Assembly (NCBI GenBank): GCA_017632095.1
Contig: JAGBSA010000165.1
Coordinates: forward strand, 1-16,609
DNA length: 16,609 nt
DNA from: Bacteroidales bacterium
Lineage (GTDB): Bacteria > Bacteroidota > Bacteroidia > Bacteroidales > P3
Direction of reading: 5' to 3'
The notes under the pieces were generated by a model. The model made no database searches. It saw only the letters and a program-made list of their open reading frames with translations, and was not told the origin of the DNA. The position numbers and the translations under genes are program-made. Below, in pieces: positions 7,835-15,856 of this stretch; positions within the stretch are counted from its first letter, which is position 1, and each line of letters opens with the position of its first letter.

Positions 7835-9052
7835 TTAAATATGCAAATAATCAAGTATGCAATTGCAAGCCCCGGCCTTTTCTTGAGTGTATTTTAATGA
7901 AGCCTCGGCAGCTTGATTGTAGAAAACGCTATTTTGACACAGCTTGTTTAGAATTGTAATCAAGTCTTCGGCGTTTTCAATTGAGAATGCAGCATTGCGA
8001 TTCACCAAATCCACAGCCTCTTGGAAGTGATTGTATTTTTTGCCAAAGCAAATTGGTTTTCCAAAAGTTGAAGCCTCTAATGTATTATGAATACCTGCTC
8101 CGAAGCCTCCTCCAATGTAGGCTATGTTACAGTATTTGTACAAACTAGATAGAATACCTATGCAATCGATAATAAGGATTGAGGCGTTGATAAGGTCTTT
8201 GCCTTCGGCCTCTGAGTATAATACGGCGTCAGGAAAAAGATTCTGAATGCTCTTTATGTGAAATGATTCAACAACATGAGGTGCTATTATGAGTTTTAGG
8301 TCTTTTGTTTGCTTGAATGTTGCAGATATTATTTCCTCGTCGGCTTCCCAACTACTACCTGCAAGAAGTATTTTTTTGTTTGTTGAACAGAATTGCTCAA
8401 TTAGAGGGAATGATTTAACAGTTTTTGAAATCTGAATAACCCTATCAAAACGTGTGTCACCGCTTTCAGAAACGTTGTTATAGCCTATTGAATTGAGTAA
8501 CTCCTTTGTTTGATTGTTTTGAACGAAAAAGTGTTCGAACACTCCAAGTCTTTTGGCGAACCATTTGCCATAAGGTTTGAAGAAATACTGTTCAGGTCGC
8601 ATTATGAGCGAAACTTGAAATACGCGTCTGCCTTCTAATGCAATAAGATAGTTATACCAAAATTCGTATTTCACAAAGAAAGTCATGCAAGGATTAGCTA
8701 AGGATACAAACTTTCGAGCATTGGAAATAGTATCATTAGGTAAGTAAACAATCCAATCAGCAAAAGAATAATTCTTCCTGATTTCATATCCTGAGGGAGA
8801 ATAAAAAGAAAGTAGAATTTTGTATTCAGGTTTGCGTGATTTCAATTCTTCAATCAATGGTCTTCCTTGTTCGAATTCTCCAAGTGAAGCACAGTGAAAC
8901 CATACTACTTTGGAATCTGCCGGAATCGTTTTCAACACATCGAAGCATCTTTTTTGACCTTTGACCATAGTGTTGATTTTTCGGTTGAATAAAGCGAGAC
9001 ACCGAAGCACTAAACCATATAAACGGATAAATAGATTGTAGATTGTATGCAT
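7835..9052 (-). CDS. waaA: WaaA (KdtA), Kdo transferase to lipid A
   Basis: WaaA is the inner-membrane-associated GT30 glycosyltransferase that moves Kdo from CMP-Kdo onto the lipid A precursor, the first inner-core step of lipopolysaccharide synthesis. The 405-residue product has normal length. It has an N-terminal membrane anchor (about 1-22), the acceptor-side motif HCASLGEFEQGRP at 53-64 whose Glu59 corresponds to the proposed catalytic base, GSSWEADEE at 232-240, and the donor-binding region GGGFGAGIHNTLEASTFGKP at 314-333. Sequence alone does not tell whether it adds one or two Kdo residues. It sits 10 nt after the upstream beta-barrel gene and 12 nt before tamL, so it is cotranscribed with outer-membrane genes. 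Confidence 0.95.
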   Translation of the reverse strand: MHTIYNLFIRLYGLVLRCLALFNRKINTMVKGQKRCFDVLKTIPADSKVVWFHCASLGEFEQGRPLIEELKSRKPEYKILLSFYSPSGYEIRKNYSFADWIVYLPNDTISNARKFVSLANPCMTFFVKYEFWYNYLIALEGRRVFQVSLIMRPEQYFFKPYGKWFAKRLGVFEHFFVQNNQTKELLNSIGYNNVSESGDTRFDRVIQISKTVKSFPLIEQFCSTNKKILLAGSSWEADEEIISATFKQTKDLKLIIAPHVVESFHIKSIQNLFPDAVLYSEAEGKDLINASILIIDCIGILSSLYKYCNIAYIGGGFGAGIHNTLEASTFGKPICFGKKYNHFQEAVDLVNRNAAFSIENAEDLITILNKLCQNSVFYNQAAEASLKYTQEKAGACNCILDYLHI

Positions 9053-9062
9053 TTATGTGAGA

Positions 9063-9842
9063 TTAAAAGTAGATTTTATCAGCATCGCGTCCAAAGAAAG
9101 GAAACATCCAGCCAACTTTCAAAGTAAGCATTTGGTCGATATAAAGATTGTCGTCTCCAGCTCTTAAATCGAACTGATATTTTCTCGTCATTTTTGTCCA
9201 CGCATTGTCGAATTGAACTCCTGCAAAGAAGTTTGCGAAACTATTTTTGCTCATATGTATATATCCAACGAAGATTGACGCCATCGGTCCGCGCATTTGC
9301 CTGTCGTAACCATAGGCATAGTCGTCTTGAATTTGAGGTGCGTGTTCTAAAGTGGTTTGATAGATTATTTGATGTTGAATAAAGCCTAGCCCAAGACTGA
9401 TCATAAGACCTGAATTTGGGTTTGAGAACCATAGAGGGAAGACTTTACCTCCAAAAATCGACAATCCGAGGTTTCTATTGTAGGCAACCAATCCTGCATC
9501 TGTACCAGCCTGTGAAATGATAAAAGGATCTGCTGCATCAGTCATCATATTTGAGAGAATGTTATTTTTGATTTTTACATTGTCTGAGCCAAATTGAAAG
9601 GTGAATTCAAGATTCCATATCCAATTATTTTTTGTTTTCCAACCTAAATCAGCGTTTATGTTCATAAAAGATTCATATCGGTTTCCCATCTCTCCAAATG
9701 GAAATGTCCAACCCGCAGTTGCAGAAAAATAAGGTGTGCTTACAGCTTTATCTTCTCCGACAATAATACTTCCACCGTACAATTGAGCAGAAAGATTTAA
9801 GCATAGACACAAAAGGAAACCTAAAATAGCAATTTTTTTCAT
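9063..9842 (-). CDS. Small outer-membrane beta-barrel protein, unknown function
   Basis: A 259-residue exported protein with signal peptide MKKIAILGFLLCLCLNLSAQ, with cleavage near the Ala-Gln pair usual in Bacteroidota. The mature part alternates hydrophobic and polar residues with many Gly and aromatic residues (FSATAGWTFPFGE, IWNLEFTFQFGS, LTLKVGWMFPFFG) and ends in Phe, all typical of an outer-membrane barrel with roughly eight or more strands. I do not recognise a named family, and no enzymatic motif is visible. It lies second in the operon, 14 nt after the T9SS-tailed carboxypeptidase gene and 10 nt before waaA, which suggests a role in the outer envelope, but the specific function is unknown. 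Confidence 0.72.
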   Translation of the reverse strand: MKKIAILGFLLCLCLNLSAQLYGGSIIVGEDKAVSTPYFSATAGWTFPFGEMGNRYESFMNINADLGWKTKNNWIWNLEFTFQFGSDNVKIKNNILSNMMTDAADPFIISQAGTDAGLVAYNRNLGLSIFGGKVFPLWFSNPNSGLMISLGLGFIQHQIIYQTTLEHAPQIQDDYAYGYDRQMRGPMASIFVGYIHMSKNSFANFFAGVQFDNAWTKMTRKYQFDLRAGDDNLYIDQMLTLKVGWMFPFFGRDADKIYF

Positions 9843-9856
9843 AGTTCTATTTTTAT

Positions 9857-11554
9857 TTATTCTTCAATTATCATTTTTAATGTCTCGGAAGGATATACGC
9901 ATGCTTTGTATTTAAGTTGCAGAAAACAGATTCCGCTTTTCAAAGATGAAATATCTATAGTATTCTCTCCCGATTGGAACACCCCTTTTTGTAATACAAT
10001 TCCGTGACTATTTATTATACAATATTCTCCGTTGCATATAACGTTTAGATTCAAGACATCATTGCAAGGGTTAGGGGATATATTTGCTAGATGTTTTGTT
10101 GTAGGTGGCTCATTTAAGGATACGTTGTTTCGAGTCATAGATATGTTTAAGTGAGTGGAAGATTCAGCACCAACACCGAAAGAAATGGTTTTGTTATCGT
10201 AACCTTCTTTCGATAAAGTCATGGTATAATTGCCTTCAAGCAGAGCTCTACAATAGCTGCCATCTTGTTTTGAGAAGATAGAAAGTTCATCGCTGTCAAT
10301 GCCTTCAATAAATACTTTGACGCTATCTAGACTTTCTCCGCTTAAACTATCTGTTATAAATCCATTTACTCCTTTTGTTGAAAGGGATATTAGTTTGAGT
10401 AGTCCTTTCCCAAGATATTGCCAATAGGAAGGTAAGGTTGAGGCTTGCGGAGTTTTGATAGAACTTATTTCTAAGGTGATTTCTCTGCATCTTAGGAAGA
10501 AATTGTGATAGTCTTGCCTGCTTCCGTTTATTACATACCAATCTCCACCGTTTGTTACGCCGTTATAGGTTACGTCTGTGAAATAATAATTTGGTGAACT
10601 TTCTCTTACTTCGCTCACAAATTCACTACAAATGCTTTGAAACCAATTATGGTCGTCGTGTTTTTTGCTTGTACTAGTCCAACAGTCCCAAGGGAAGTTA
10701 CAAACTTCGGCTCCGCCATGCAAATTGGCTGCAAAATCAAATCGTTCTCTCTTTGCATAGTTTATAAATGCTATTGTTTCAGCTTGATGAGCCTCTCCAT
10801 CGGCATGATTACCCAAAATAGGGTCGGGAAAGTTTCGATTCAAATCTACATAATTTGCATTATATCGAGTAGCATTTGAAATGCTGCTGTTGTTCTGAGC
10901 ATATGCTCCATCAGGATTTGCAAGTGGACATATATATATTGTAGTTGAGGAAAGCAAATCTTGAATAGTTGGATTGTTATTGTGATTGCTTAAAATACTA
11001 TCAGCAAGGCGCAGAAGCATTACCATTCCTGTTAATTCATCTCCGTGTATGCTGGAACTATAAAAAAACTTTGGTTTAGCGATATTTGAATTCGAATTGT
11101 TACTTATTTGCAAACAAAGTAGTAAACGCCCATTTGTGCTTTGTCCTATTGTGTCTAATTTACATAAAGTGGGATGTTGTTCTGCAAGATTCTGCATCAT
11201 TTCGATATAAACTCCATAGGTAGGGTAGCGGTTCCAAGATTGCATTTGCTCAATCTCACTAGCCATGTTGTAGGCTTTTGTTCCGTTTCTTTCAAATAGT
11301 CGATATGTGTAGTTAAGTTCAAGAAAGTTGTTGAACTGTTTGCGATTTACATAAGCAGACCATTCATTTCCAACTTTACCATCAAGACTTACAATGCGAG
11401 AAAGAGAATTTAAGTCAGAATGTTCGGCTTTTATCAAAATGATAGCCTCTCCACGCTCATTTAGTTCCGATTCTACCTTTTCTCTTTCAGATATTTGTCC
11501 CTTACAAACGATGCTTATGACTATTAAAAAGAAAAATGCAAGCAGTTTTTTCAT
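9857..11554 (-). CDS. Secreted M14 zinc carboxypeptidase with T9SS sorting domain
   Basis: A 565-residue metallocarboxypeptidase of family M14, closest by motif to the carboxypeptidase N/E/D (M14B) group, predicted to trim C-terminal residues from peptides outside the cell. The start is the ATG at 11554, giving signal peptide MKKLLAFFFLIVISIVCKGQ. The longer frame begins with TTG at 11572 inside the promoter. Zinc ligands are His170 and Glu173 (SSIHGDELTG) and His279 (ANLHGGAE). Substrate residues lie in DLNRNFPD (Arg240), and the catalytic Glu362 is in REITLEISSIK. A carboxypeptidase-regulatory-like beta domain (about 395-475) follows, then a T9SS type A sorting domain from about 490 (ISPNPCNDVLNLNV, ISSLKSGICFLQLKYK). 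It is first gene of the four-gene minus-strand operon. Catalytic residues are complete. Confidence 0.92.
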   Translation of the reverse strand: MKKLLAFFFLIVISIVCKGQISEREKVESELNERGEAIILIKAEHSDLNSLSRIVSLDGKVGNEWSAYVNRKQFNNFLELNYTYRLFERNGTKAYNMASEIEQMQSWNRYPTYGVYIEMMQNLAEQHPTLCKLDTIGQSTNGRLLLCLQISNNSNSNIAKPKFFYSSSIHGDELTGMVMLLRLADSILSNHNNNPTIQDLLSSTTIYICPLANPDGAYAQNNSSISNATRYNANYVDLNRNFPDPILGNHADGEAHQAETIAFINYAKRERFDFAANLHGGAEVCNFPWDCWTSTSKKHDDHNWFQSICSEFVSEVRESSPNYYFTDVTYNGVTNGGDWYVINGSRQDYHNFFLRCREITLEISSIKTPQASTLPSYWQYLGKGLLKLISLSTKGVNGFITDSLSGESLDSVKVFIEGIDSDELSIFSKQDGSYCRALLEGNYTMTLSKEGYDNKTISFGVGAESSTHLNISMTRNNVSLNEPPTTKHLANISPNPCNDVLNLNVICNGEYCIINSHGIVLQKGVFQSGENTIDISSLKSGICFLQLKYKACVYPSETLKMIIEE

Positions 11555-11569
11555 AGTTGTAATTTGTCG

Positions 11570-11577
11570 CAAAGGTA
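11570..11577 (-). promoter_or_regulatory. -7 element of the envelope operon
   Basis: Read on the minus strand this is TACCTTTG, matching TAnnTTTG, 15 nt before the chosen ATG, which implies a leader of only about ten bases. No clear -33 TTTG is seen at the usual spacing. It would drive the carboxypeptidase, the beta-barrel gene, waaA and tamL. Confidence 0.5.
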
Positions 11578-11664
11578 AGAAAAAAAACGAGTATGAGCTT
11601 TTGTAGGAGTTAAAAATAAAATCAAAGCAATCAATTGTTGCTGTTGCTAAATCAAATTTTTTTA

Positions 11665-11694
11665 TTGGAATATAAAATAAAATGTTTAACTTTG
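11665..11694 (+). promoter_or_regulatory. Promoter of the sugar transporter gene
   Basis: The -7 element TAACTTTG (11687-11694) fits TAnnTTTG. TTGG at 11665-11668 lies 18 nt upstream, a fair -33 element. The transcript would begin near 11701 and have a leader of about 150 nt holding repeat copy B before the ATG at 11853. Confidence 0.55.
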
Positions 11695-11707
11695 CGAATT
11701 CAAAGTT
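11688..11707. promoter_or_regulatory. Palindrome over the transporter promoter, possible operator
   Basis: AACTTTG and CAAAGTT form perfect 7-bp arms around CGAATT. The left arm overlaps the -7 element and the right arm sits at the expected transcription start, the right place for a repressor site or a 5'-end hairpin. No regulator gene is nearby, so this is positional inference. Confidence 0.4.
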
Positions 11708-11724
11708 ACGGGAAAATGGATTTT

Positions 11725-11820
11725 GAATCTAATTTAGCGAAACTTGATTTTGGTTTTCTAAAACTTTGTTTTAATTTACGGAAACTTCGTTTTAGAAAAT
11801 TAAAACAAAGAGTTATTTAA
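11725..11820 (+). repeat. Intergenic GAAACTTCGTTTT repeat element, copy B
   Basis: Second copy of the family. Units begin at 11739, 11760 and 11781, exactly 21 bp apart, with a shorter degenerate one at 11725. The last unit runs into the 26-bp hairpin core at 11785-11810, which differs from copy A at two positions and copy C at one. The element lies between divergent genes, inside the predicted transporter leader. A short frame from an ATG at 11716 to 11820 (34 codons) reads through it as a KLxF heptad pattern. I treat this as a by-product of the 21-bp period, although a small peptide cannot be excluded. Confidence 0.8.
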
Positions 11821-11852
11821 TTGATTATTAACAAACATAATATTAAAATTTT

Positions 11853-13103
11853 ATGAGAAAGAAAAATAGCCACGTTTTTAATTTGTCAATCATAGGATTG
11901 TTGTACTTTATCTTCGGATTTGTTACATGGTTGAATAGTTTGTTGATACCATTTCTGAAGACGGCTTGTCAATTGCCGGATTCGCAGGCTTATTGGGTTA
12001 CTTTTGCATTTTATATTTCGTATTTCGTGATGTCAATACCTTCATCTGTGATATTGAAACGAACAGGCTTTGCAAAGGGTATGAGTTTGGGATTGATGGT
12101 TATGGCAATTGGTTCGATATTATTTCTTCCTGCTGCATCGACTCGAAGTTATATGCTATTCCTTGTAGGTTTGTTTATTCAAGGAACGGGTTTGTCGTTG
12201 CTTCAAACAGCGGTTAATCCATATGTAACCATATTAGGACCTATTGAATCGGCTGCAAAGAGAATGTCTATCATGGGATTGTTTAATAAATTTGCCGGAA
12301 TGATAGGTATATTGCTAATAAGTAGTGTGTTGTTCTCAGGAATGGACGAATTGACTGCAAAGATTGCAACCCTATCCGGAGAGGCTCTTGATGCAGAACT
12401 TTCAGTTCTTGCCGCAAGAATAAGAATGCCATACATTATAATTACAGTTCTATTGTGCTTATTAGCATTGATGATTTCACTTGCTCATTTGCCTGAGGTT
12501 AAAAACGAAGATGAGTCTGTCGAAAATAATGAAAGCAGGTCTATTTTCAGAATTCCATATCTTTGGTTGGGAGTTTTGACTTTGTTTTTGTATGTTGGCG
12601 TTGAGGTTATCGCAATTGACACTTTGGGATTGTACGCAGAAACTCAAGGAATCTCAAAAGACCTTGCACCAAAGCTCGGAACATTAAGCCTTATTGCACT
12701 TACATTAGGTTATGTTTTGGGAATATTATTTGTTCCTAAGTATGTGTCTCAATCAACTGCTCTTTCTATTTCTGCAATATTAGGATTTATTTTCGCAGTT
12801 GCTGCATTGCTCACAACAGGAACTACATCTATAATATTTGTAGTATTGTTAAGCTTTGCCCATGCAATGATGTGGCCTGGTATATGGCCGCTTGCAATTG
12901 AGAAATTGGGCTCTCACACTGCTCTTGGCTCAGCTTTGCTTATTATGGCGATAGCTGGTGGTGCTGTATTGCCATTATTGTATGGTGGAATGGTTGATGC
13001 CTTGGGTGGGGATAGACAATTGCCTTACGTAATTATGTTGCCATGTTACCTTATGATATTATACTATTCTATTTGGGGACATAAAATAGGTAAAAGCAAA
13101 TAG
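11853..13103 (+). CDS. FucP/GluP-family sugar MFS transporter
   Basis: A 416-residue inner-membrane protein with about 12 predicted helices and a central cytoplasmic loop near 215-232 (LPEVKNEDESVENNESRS). It belongs to the FHS (FucP/GluP) branch of the major facilitator superfamily, sugar:proton symporters. Family marks are FGFVTWLNSLLIPFLK (21-36) and LLQTAVNPYVTILGPIESAAKR (from 116). The acidic pair used for proton coupling in E. coli FucP (Asp46, Glu135) appears as Ser29 and Gln118 here by eye alignment, closer to the glucose/galactose GluP type. The actual sugar cannot be told. It has its own promoter and long leader, and lies 64 nt before clpX. Confidence 0.88.
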   Translation: MRKKNSHVFNLSIIGLLYFIFGFVTWLNSLLIPFLKTACQLPDSQAYWVTFAFYISYFVMSIPSSVILKRTGFAKGMSLGLMVMAIGSILFLPAASTRSYMLFLVGLFIQGTGLSLLQTAVNPYVTILGPIESAAKRMSIMGLFNKFAGMIGILLISSVLFSGMDELTAKIATLSGEALDAELSVLAARIRMPYIIITVLLCLLALMISLAHLPEVKNEDESVENNESRSIFRIPYLWLGVLTLFLYVGVEVIAIDTLGLYAETQGISKDLAPKLGTLSLIALTLGYVLGILFVPKYVSQSTALSISAILGFIFAVAALLTTGTTSIIFVVLLSFAHAMMWPGIWPLAIEKLGSHTALGSALLIMAIAGGAVLPLLYGGMVDALGGDRQLPYVIMLPCYLMILYYSIWGHKIGKSK

Positions 13104-13167
13104 TAAAATTTCAAAACATAGATTTAACACTATTGAATGGCTATTATACTAAAATGACTTTGTAAAT

Positions 13168-14421
13168 ATGGGAGATAAAAAACAGAAAGCATATTGTATC
13201 TTTTGCGGTAGAGGAGAGAATCAAGTAGAATATTTGGTCCGTTCTGAGTTAGGACTTGGTGGAGTTTGCTCTGATTGTGCTAGTTTGTTGAATCAAATGC
13301 TTCAAGAGCAAAATCGTGAGAAGAATGCTAAGGCTTTGGAGGATTATTCTTTGAAAACTCCACAGCAAATCAAATTATATTTGGACCAATACGTCATTGG
13401 ACAAGATAGAGCGAAGAAAGTGCTTGCCGTAGCGGTGTATAATCATTATAAAAGATTGAAATATTTCCACGGAAAGAAAAAAGACGACGATGTGGAGATA
13501 GATAAGTCCAATATAATAATGGTTGGAGAAACCGGAACCGGAAAAACGCTCTTGGCAAAGACTATTGCAAGATTGTTAGACGTGCCTTTCTGTATTGCAG
13601 ACGCCACTGTGTTGACTGAAGCCGGCTATGTAGGAGAAGATGTTGAGACTGTGCTGACTCGTTTGTTGCAAGCCTCGGACTATGACGTCGAAAGAGCAAA
13701 ACGAGGCATCGTTTTCATAGATGAAATTGATAAGATAGCAAGGAAAAGCGATAATCCGTCAATCACAAGAGATGTAAGCGGCGAAGGAGTTCAGCAAGCA
13801 TTATTGAAACTCTTGGAAGGAACGGTGGTAAATGTGCCTCCACAAGGCGGAAGAAAGCATCCAGATCAAAAATATATCCAGGTAGATACACGAAACATCT
13901 TATTCATAGCTGCAGGCGCCTTTGACGGAATCGAACGTAAGATTTCAGCACGACTAAACAGTAATGCGATAGGATATTCTGCCAGAGAAGAACGAGAAAG
14001 TATTGATAAGGATAATTTATTGCAGTATTTGCAGCCTCAAGATTTGAAATCTTTCGGTATGATTCCCGAATTGATAGGTCGCTTCCCTGTTTTGACACAC
14101 TTAGACAGCCTTGACGAGAAGGCATTGAGGCTTATATTAACAGAACCTAAGAATTCGCTAATAAAACAATACAAGAAATTGTTTGCTATTGACGGAGTAG
14201 AATTGAGTTTTGAAGATGCGGCTTTGGATTACTTTGTTTCGCTTGCTATAAAATACAAACTTGGAGCAAGGGGTCTTAAAGGTATCATAGAAACTGTAAT
14301 AATGGATTTGATGTTTTCAACTCCTGATGATAAACAATGCAAGTCTGTGGTAATAACTGCAGAATATGCAAAAGAGCAAATTGAAAAGAATGGTAGTTCT
14401 TTGCTTTTCGAAGAAAGATAA
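13168..14421 (+). CDS. clpX: ClpX, ATPase subunit of the ClpXP protease
   Basis: ClpX is the hexameric AAA+ unfoldase that feeds tagged proteins to ClpP. The 417-residue length is normal. The N-terminal zinc-binding domain has Cys10, Cys13, Cys34 and Cys37. The ATPase domain shows Walker A GETGTGKT (120-127), pore loop GYVGEDVE (153-160), Walker B IVFIDEID (181-188), the RKH loop GGRKHP (227-232), an arginine-finger segment ELIGRFP with Arg305, and sensor 2 [10 protein letters not shown] (366-375). An IGF-type ClpP-docking loop is less plain: the region near 264-271 reads NSNAIGYS, so the tripeptide appears as IGY. No clpP gene lies in the window and the upstream neighbour is a sugar transporter, unlike the usual clpP-clpX order. 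No convincing dedicated promoter was found in the 64-nt gap. Confidence 0.97.
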   Translation: MGDKKQKAYCIFCGRGENQVEYLVRSELGLGGVCSDCASLLNQMLQEQNREKNAKALEDYSLKTPQQIKLYLDQYVIGQDRAKKVLAVAVYNHYKRLKYFHGKKKDDDVEIDKSNIIMVGETGTGKTLLAKTIARLLDVPFCIADATVLTEAGYVGEDVETVLTRLLQASDYDVERAKRGIVFIDEIDKIARKSDNPSITRDVSGEGVQQALLKLLEGTVVNVPPQGGRKHPDQKYIQVDTRNILFIAAGAFDGIERKISARLNSNAIGYSAREERESIDKDNLLQYLQPQDLKSFGMIPELIGRFPVLTHLDSLDEKALRLILTEPKNSLIKQYKKLFAIDGVELSFEDAALDYFVSLAIKYKLGARGLKGIIETVIMDLMFSTPDDKQCKSVVITAEYAKEQIEKNGSSLLFEER

Positions 14422-14434
14422 CAAAATATCGTTT

Positions 14435-15019
14435 ATGAAAAAGTGTTTGATTTTTCTCATATTATTAAGTAGTGTTTGCTTAAAAGCTCAAAAGCAAGAT
14501 GGAATGGTTGTGTTTGGTACGGTGTATCAAGGAGACACTATTCCAATGTTGTATCTCGATGTAGTAAGAGTAAATGGCTACGTTTGCCCTTTAACAGAGG
14601 CTGAAAAGAAAAAGTACAAAAAGTTAATCAAAAACGTAAAGGTAGTTTACCCTTACGCAAAACAAGCTGGTAAACTCTTGGATCGCTATACCATAGTTTT
14701 GAATCAAGCCAAGAATGACTCTCAACGTAAAAAGATAATGAAACAAGCCGAAAGCGAAATAGAAAATAAATTTGGTCCAAGATTGAAACAACTCAATCGT
14801 TCGCAAGGAAAGATTTTGATACGCTTGATTGACAGAGAGACAGGTAGTGATTCGTATGCTTTGGTTAAAGATTTGAGAGGCAGTTTCCGAGCAGCGTTCT
14901 ATCAAACTTTAGGAAGGCTGTTTGGATATAATCTTCGATCGAAATACGATCCTGCAAACAATGAAGAGGATCGTATAATTGAACGAATAATCTTTGGAAT
15001 AGAGACGAAAAAACTTTGA
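14435..15019 (+). CDS. Exported DUF4294 family protein
   Basis: A 194-residue protein of a Bacteroidota family of unknown function (DUF4294, assigned from recall of the family pattern). The start is the ATG at 14435, which gives signal peptide MKKCLIFLILLSSVCLKAQ and begins 13 nt after the clpX stop. The frame open further upstream would overlap clpX. The mature part holds the recognisable segments GDTIPMLYLDVVRVNGY, a Lys-rich helix with LIKNVKVVYPYAK, and a C-terminal RLIDRETGSDSYALVKDLRGSFRAAFYQTLGRLFGYNLRSKYDP. It has no catalytic motif, lipobox or sorting domain, and is likely periplasmic. It is followed after one base by the peptidase gene, so the two are probably cotranscribed with clpX. 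Confidence 0.8.
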   Translation: MKKCLIFLILLSSVCLKAQKQDGMVVFGTVYQGDTIPMLYLDVVRVNGYVCPLTEAEKKKYKKLIKNVKVVYPYAKQAGKLLDRYTIVLNQAKNDSQRKKIMKQAESEIENKFGPRLKQLNRSQGKILIRLIDRETGSDSYALVKDLRGSFRAAFYQTLGRLFGYNLRSKYDPANNEEDRIIERIIFGIETKKL

Positions 15020-15020
15020 T

Positions 15021-15803
15021 ATGAGATACGGCGTATGCTTGTTGCCTGTTGTTCCAATGAGGACAAATCCTGCAGAAACTGAGGAACAATGTAGCCAATT
15101 GCTTTTTGGTGATGTGTTTTATGTAATTGACGAAAACCAAACAAGAGTTCAAATAGAAACATTCAGCGATGGCTATAAGGGATGGGTGGATAAAAAACAA
15201 TATACTGAAATCGGACGAGATGATTTCTTCTTTTTGACCAAAGCAAAGCCACTTTACACATCTGATTGGGTAAGTACAGTAAAACTAACTAATCAAAAAA
15301 CAAATCAAAGTTACGATTTGCGACTCCCATTTGCGAGTTGTCTGTTCTCAAATAAATATACAATAGCAGATTTCTTTATAGAGGCATACGGAATCGAGTT
15401 TATAAAATGCAGGAACTTTACAGAAGAAAAATTGTTGCAATATATAGATATGTATAAGTGCACATCATATCTATGGGGTGGCAAAAGCGTTTTTGGAATC
15501 GATTGTTCAGGCTTCACACAAAGCATTTTCAAACTATTCGGTTTTGCATTGAAACGTGATGCATCTTTGCAAGCGATGCAGGGAAGTAGGGTTGATGATT
15601 TGGAAAGTGCGAAAGCCGGAGACTTAGCCTTCTTTCATAATGACGCGGGTAGAATTGTGCATGTTGGAATCATGCTTTCGAATAACAAAATAGTACATGC
15701 AAGCGGTTTTGTGAGGATTGATAGAATAGACTCCAAAGGAATTTGGCGACAAGAAGACAATCAATATTCTCATTTCTTGGCAGAAATCAGACGATATTTT
15801 TAA
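15021..15803 (+). CDS. NlpC/P60 (C40) peptidase, YkfC-like, cytoplasmic-looking
   Basis: A 260-residue cysteine peptidase. N-terminal SH3-like segments (about 1-62 and 65-110) precede an NlpC/P60 domain (about 130-260). The catalytic set is Cys162 in FGIDCSGFTQS, His214 in RIVHVGIML and His226 in KIVHASG, with the family's YLWGGKS at 150-156. The architecture resembles YkfC-type gamma-D-glutamyl-L-diamino acid peptidases, which cut peptidoglycan stem peptides during recycling. The first residues (MRYGVCLLPVVPMRTNPAE) already match the first SH3-like strand and no signal peptide is visible, so the enzyme is probably cytoplasmic. The gene begins one base after the DUF4294 gene. The substrate is inferred from domain layout. 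Confidence 0.88.
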   Translation: MRYGVCLLPVVPMRTNPAETEEQCSQLLFGDVFYVIDENQTRVQIETFSDGYKGWVDKKQYTEIGRDDFFFLTKAKPLYTSDWVSTVKLTNQKTNQSYDLRLPFASCLFSNKYTIADFFIEAYGIEFIKCRNFTEEKLLQYIDMYKCTSYLWGGKSVFGIDCSGFTQSIFKLFGFALKRDASLQAMQGSRVDDLESAKAGDLAFFHNDAGRIVHVGIMLSNNKIVHASGFVRIDRIDSKGIWRQEDNQYSHFLAEIRRYF

Positions 15804-15856
15804 TCGTTCTATCCTGAATAAAGTAACGAAAAAATCTTTCTTTATTTTGTCGTACT

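Noticed and set aside
11555..11572. Upstream TTG start for the M14 carboxypeptidase
   Set aside because: It overlaps the -7 element TACCTTTG, and the ATG at 11554 begins a normal signal peptide.
13155..13162. TGACTTTG as a clpX promoter -7 element
   Set aside because: It is only 5 nt from the ATG, so transcription would start at or inside the start codon, and it misses one consensus base.
14366..14434. Longer start for the DUF4294 gene, overlapping clpX
   Set aside because: The extension lies in another frame of clpX and places 23 charged residues before a clear signal peptide. The ATG at 14435 is the better start.
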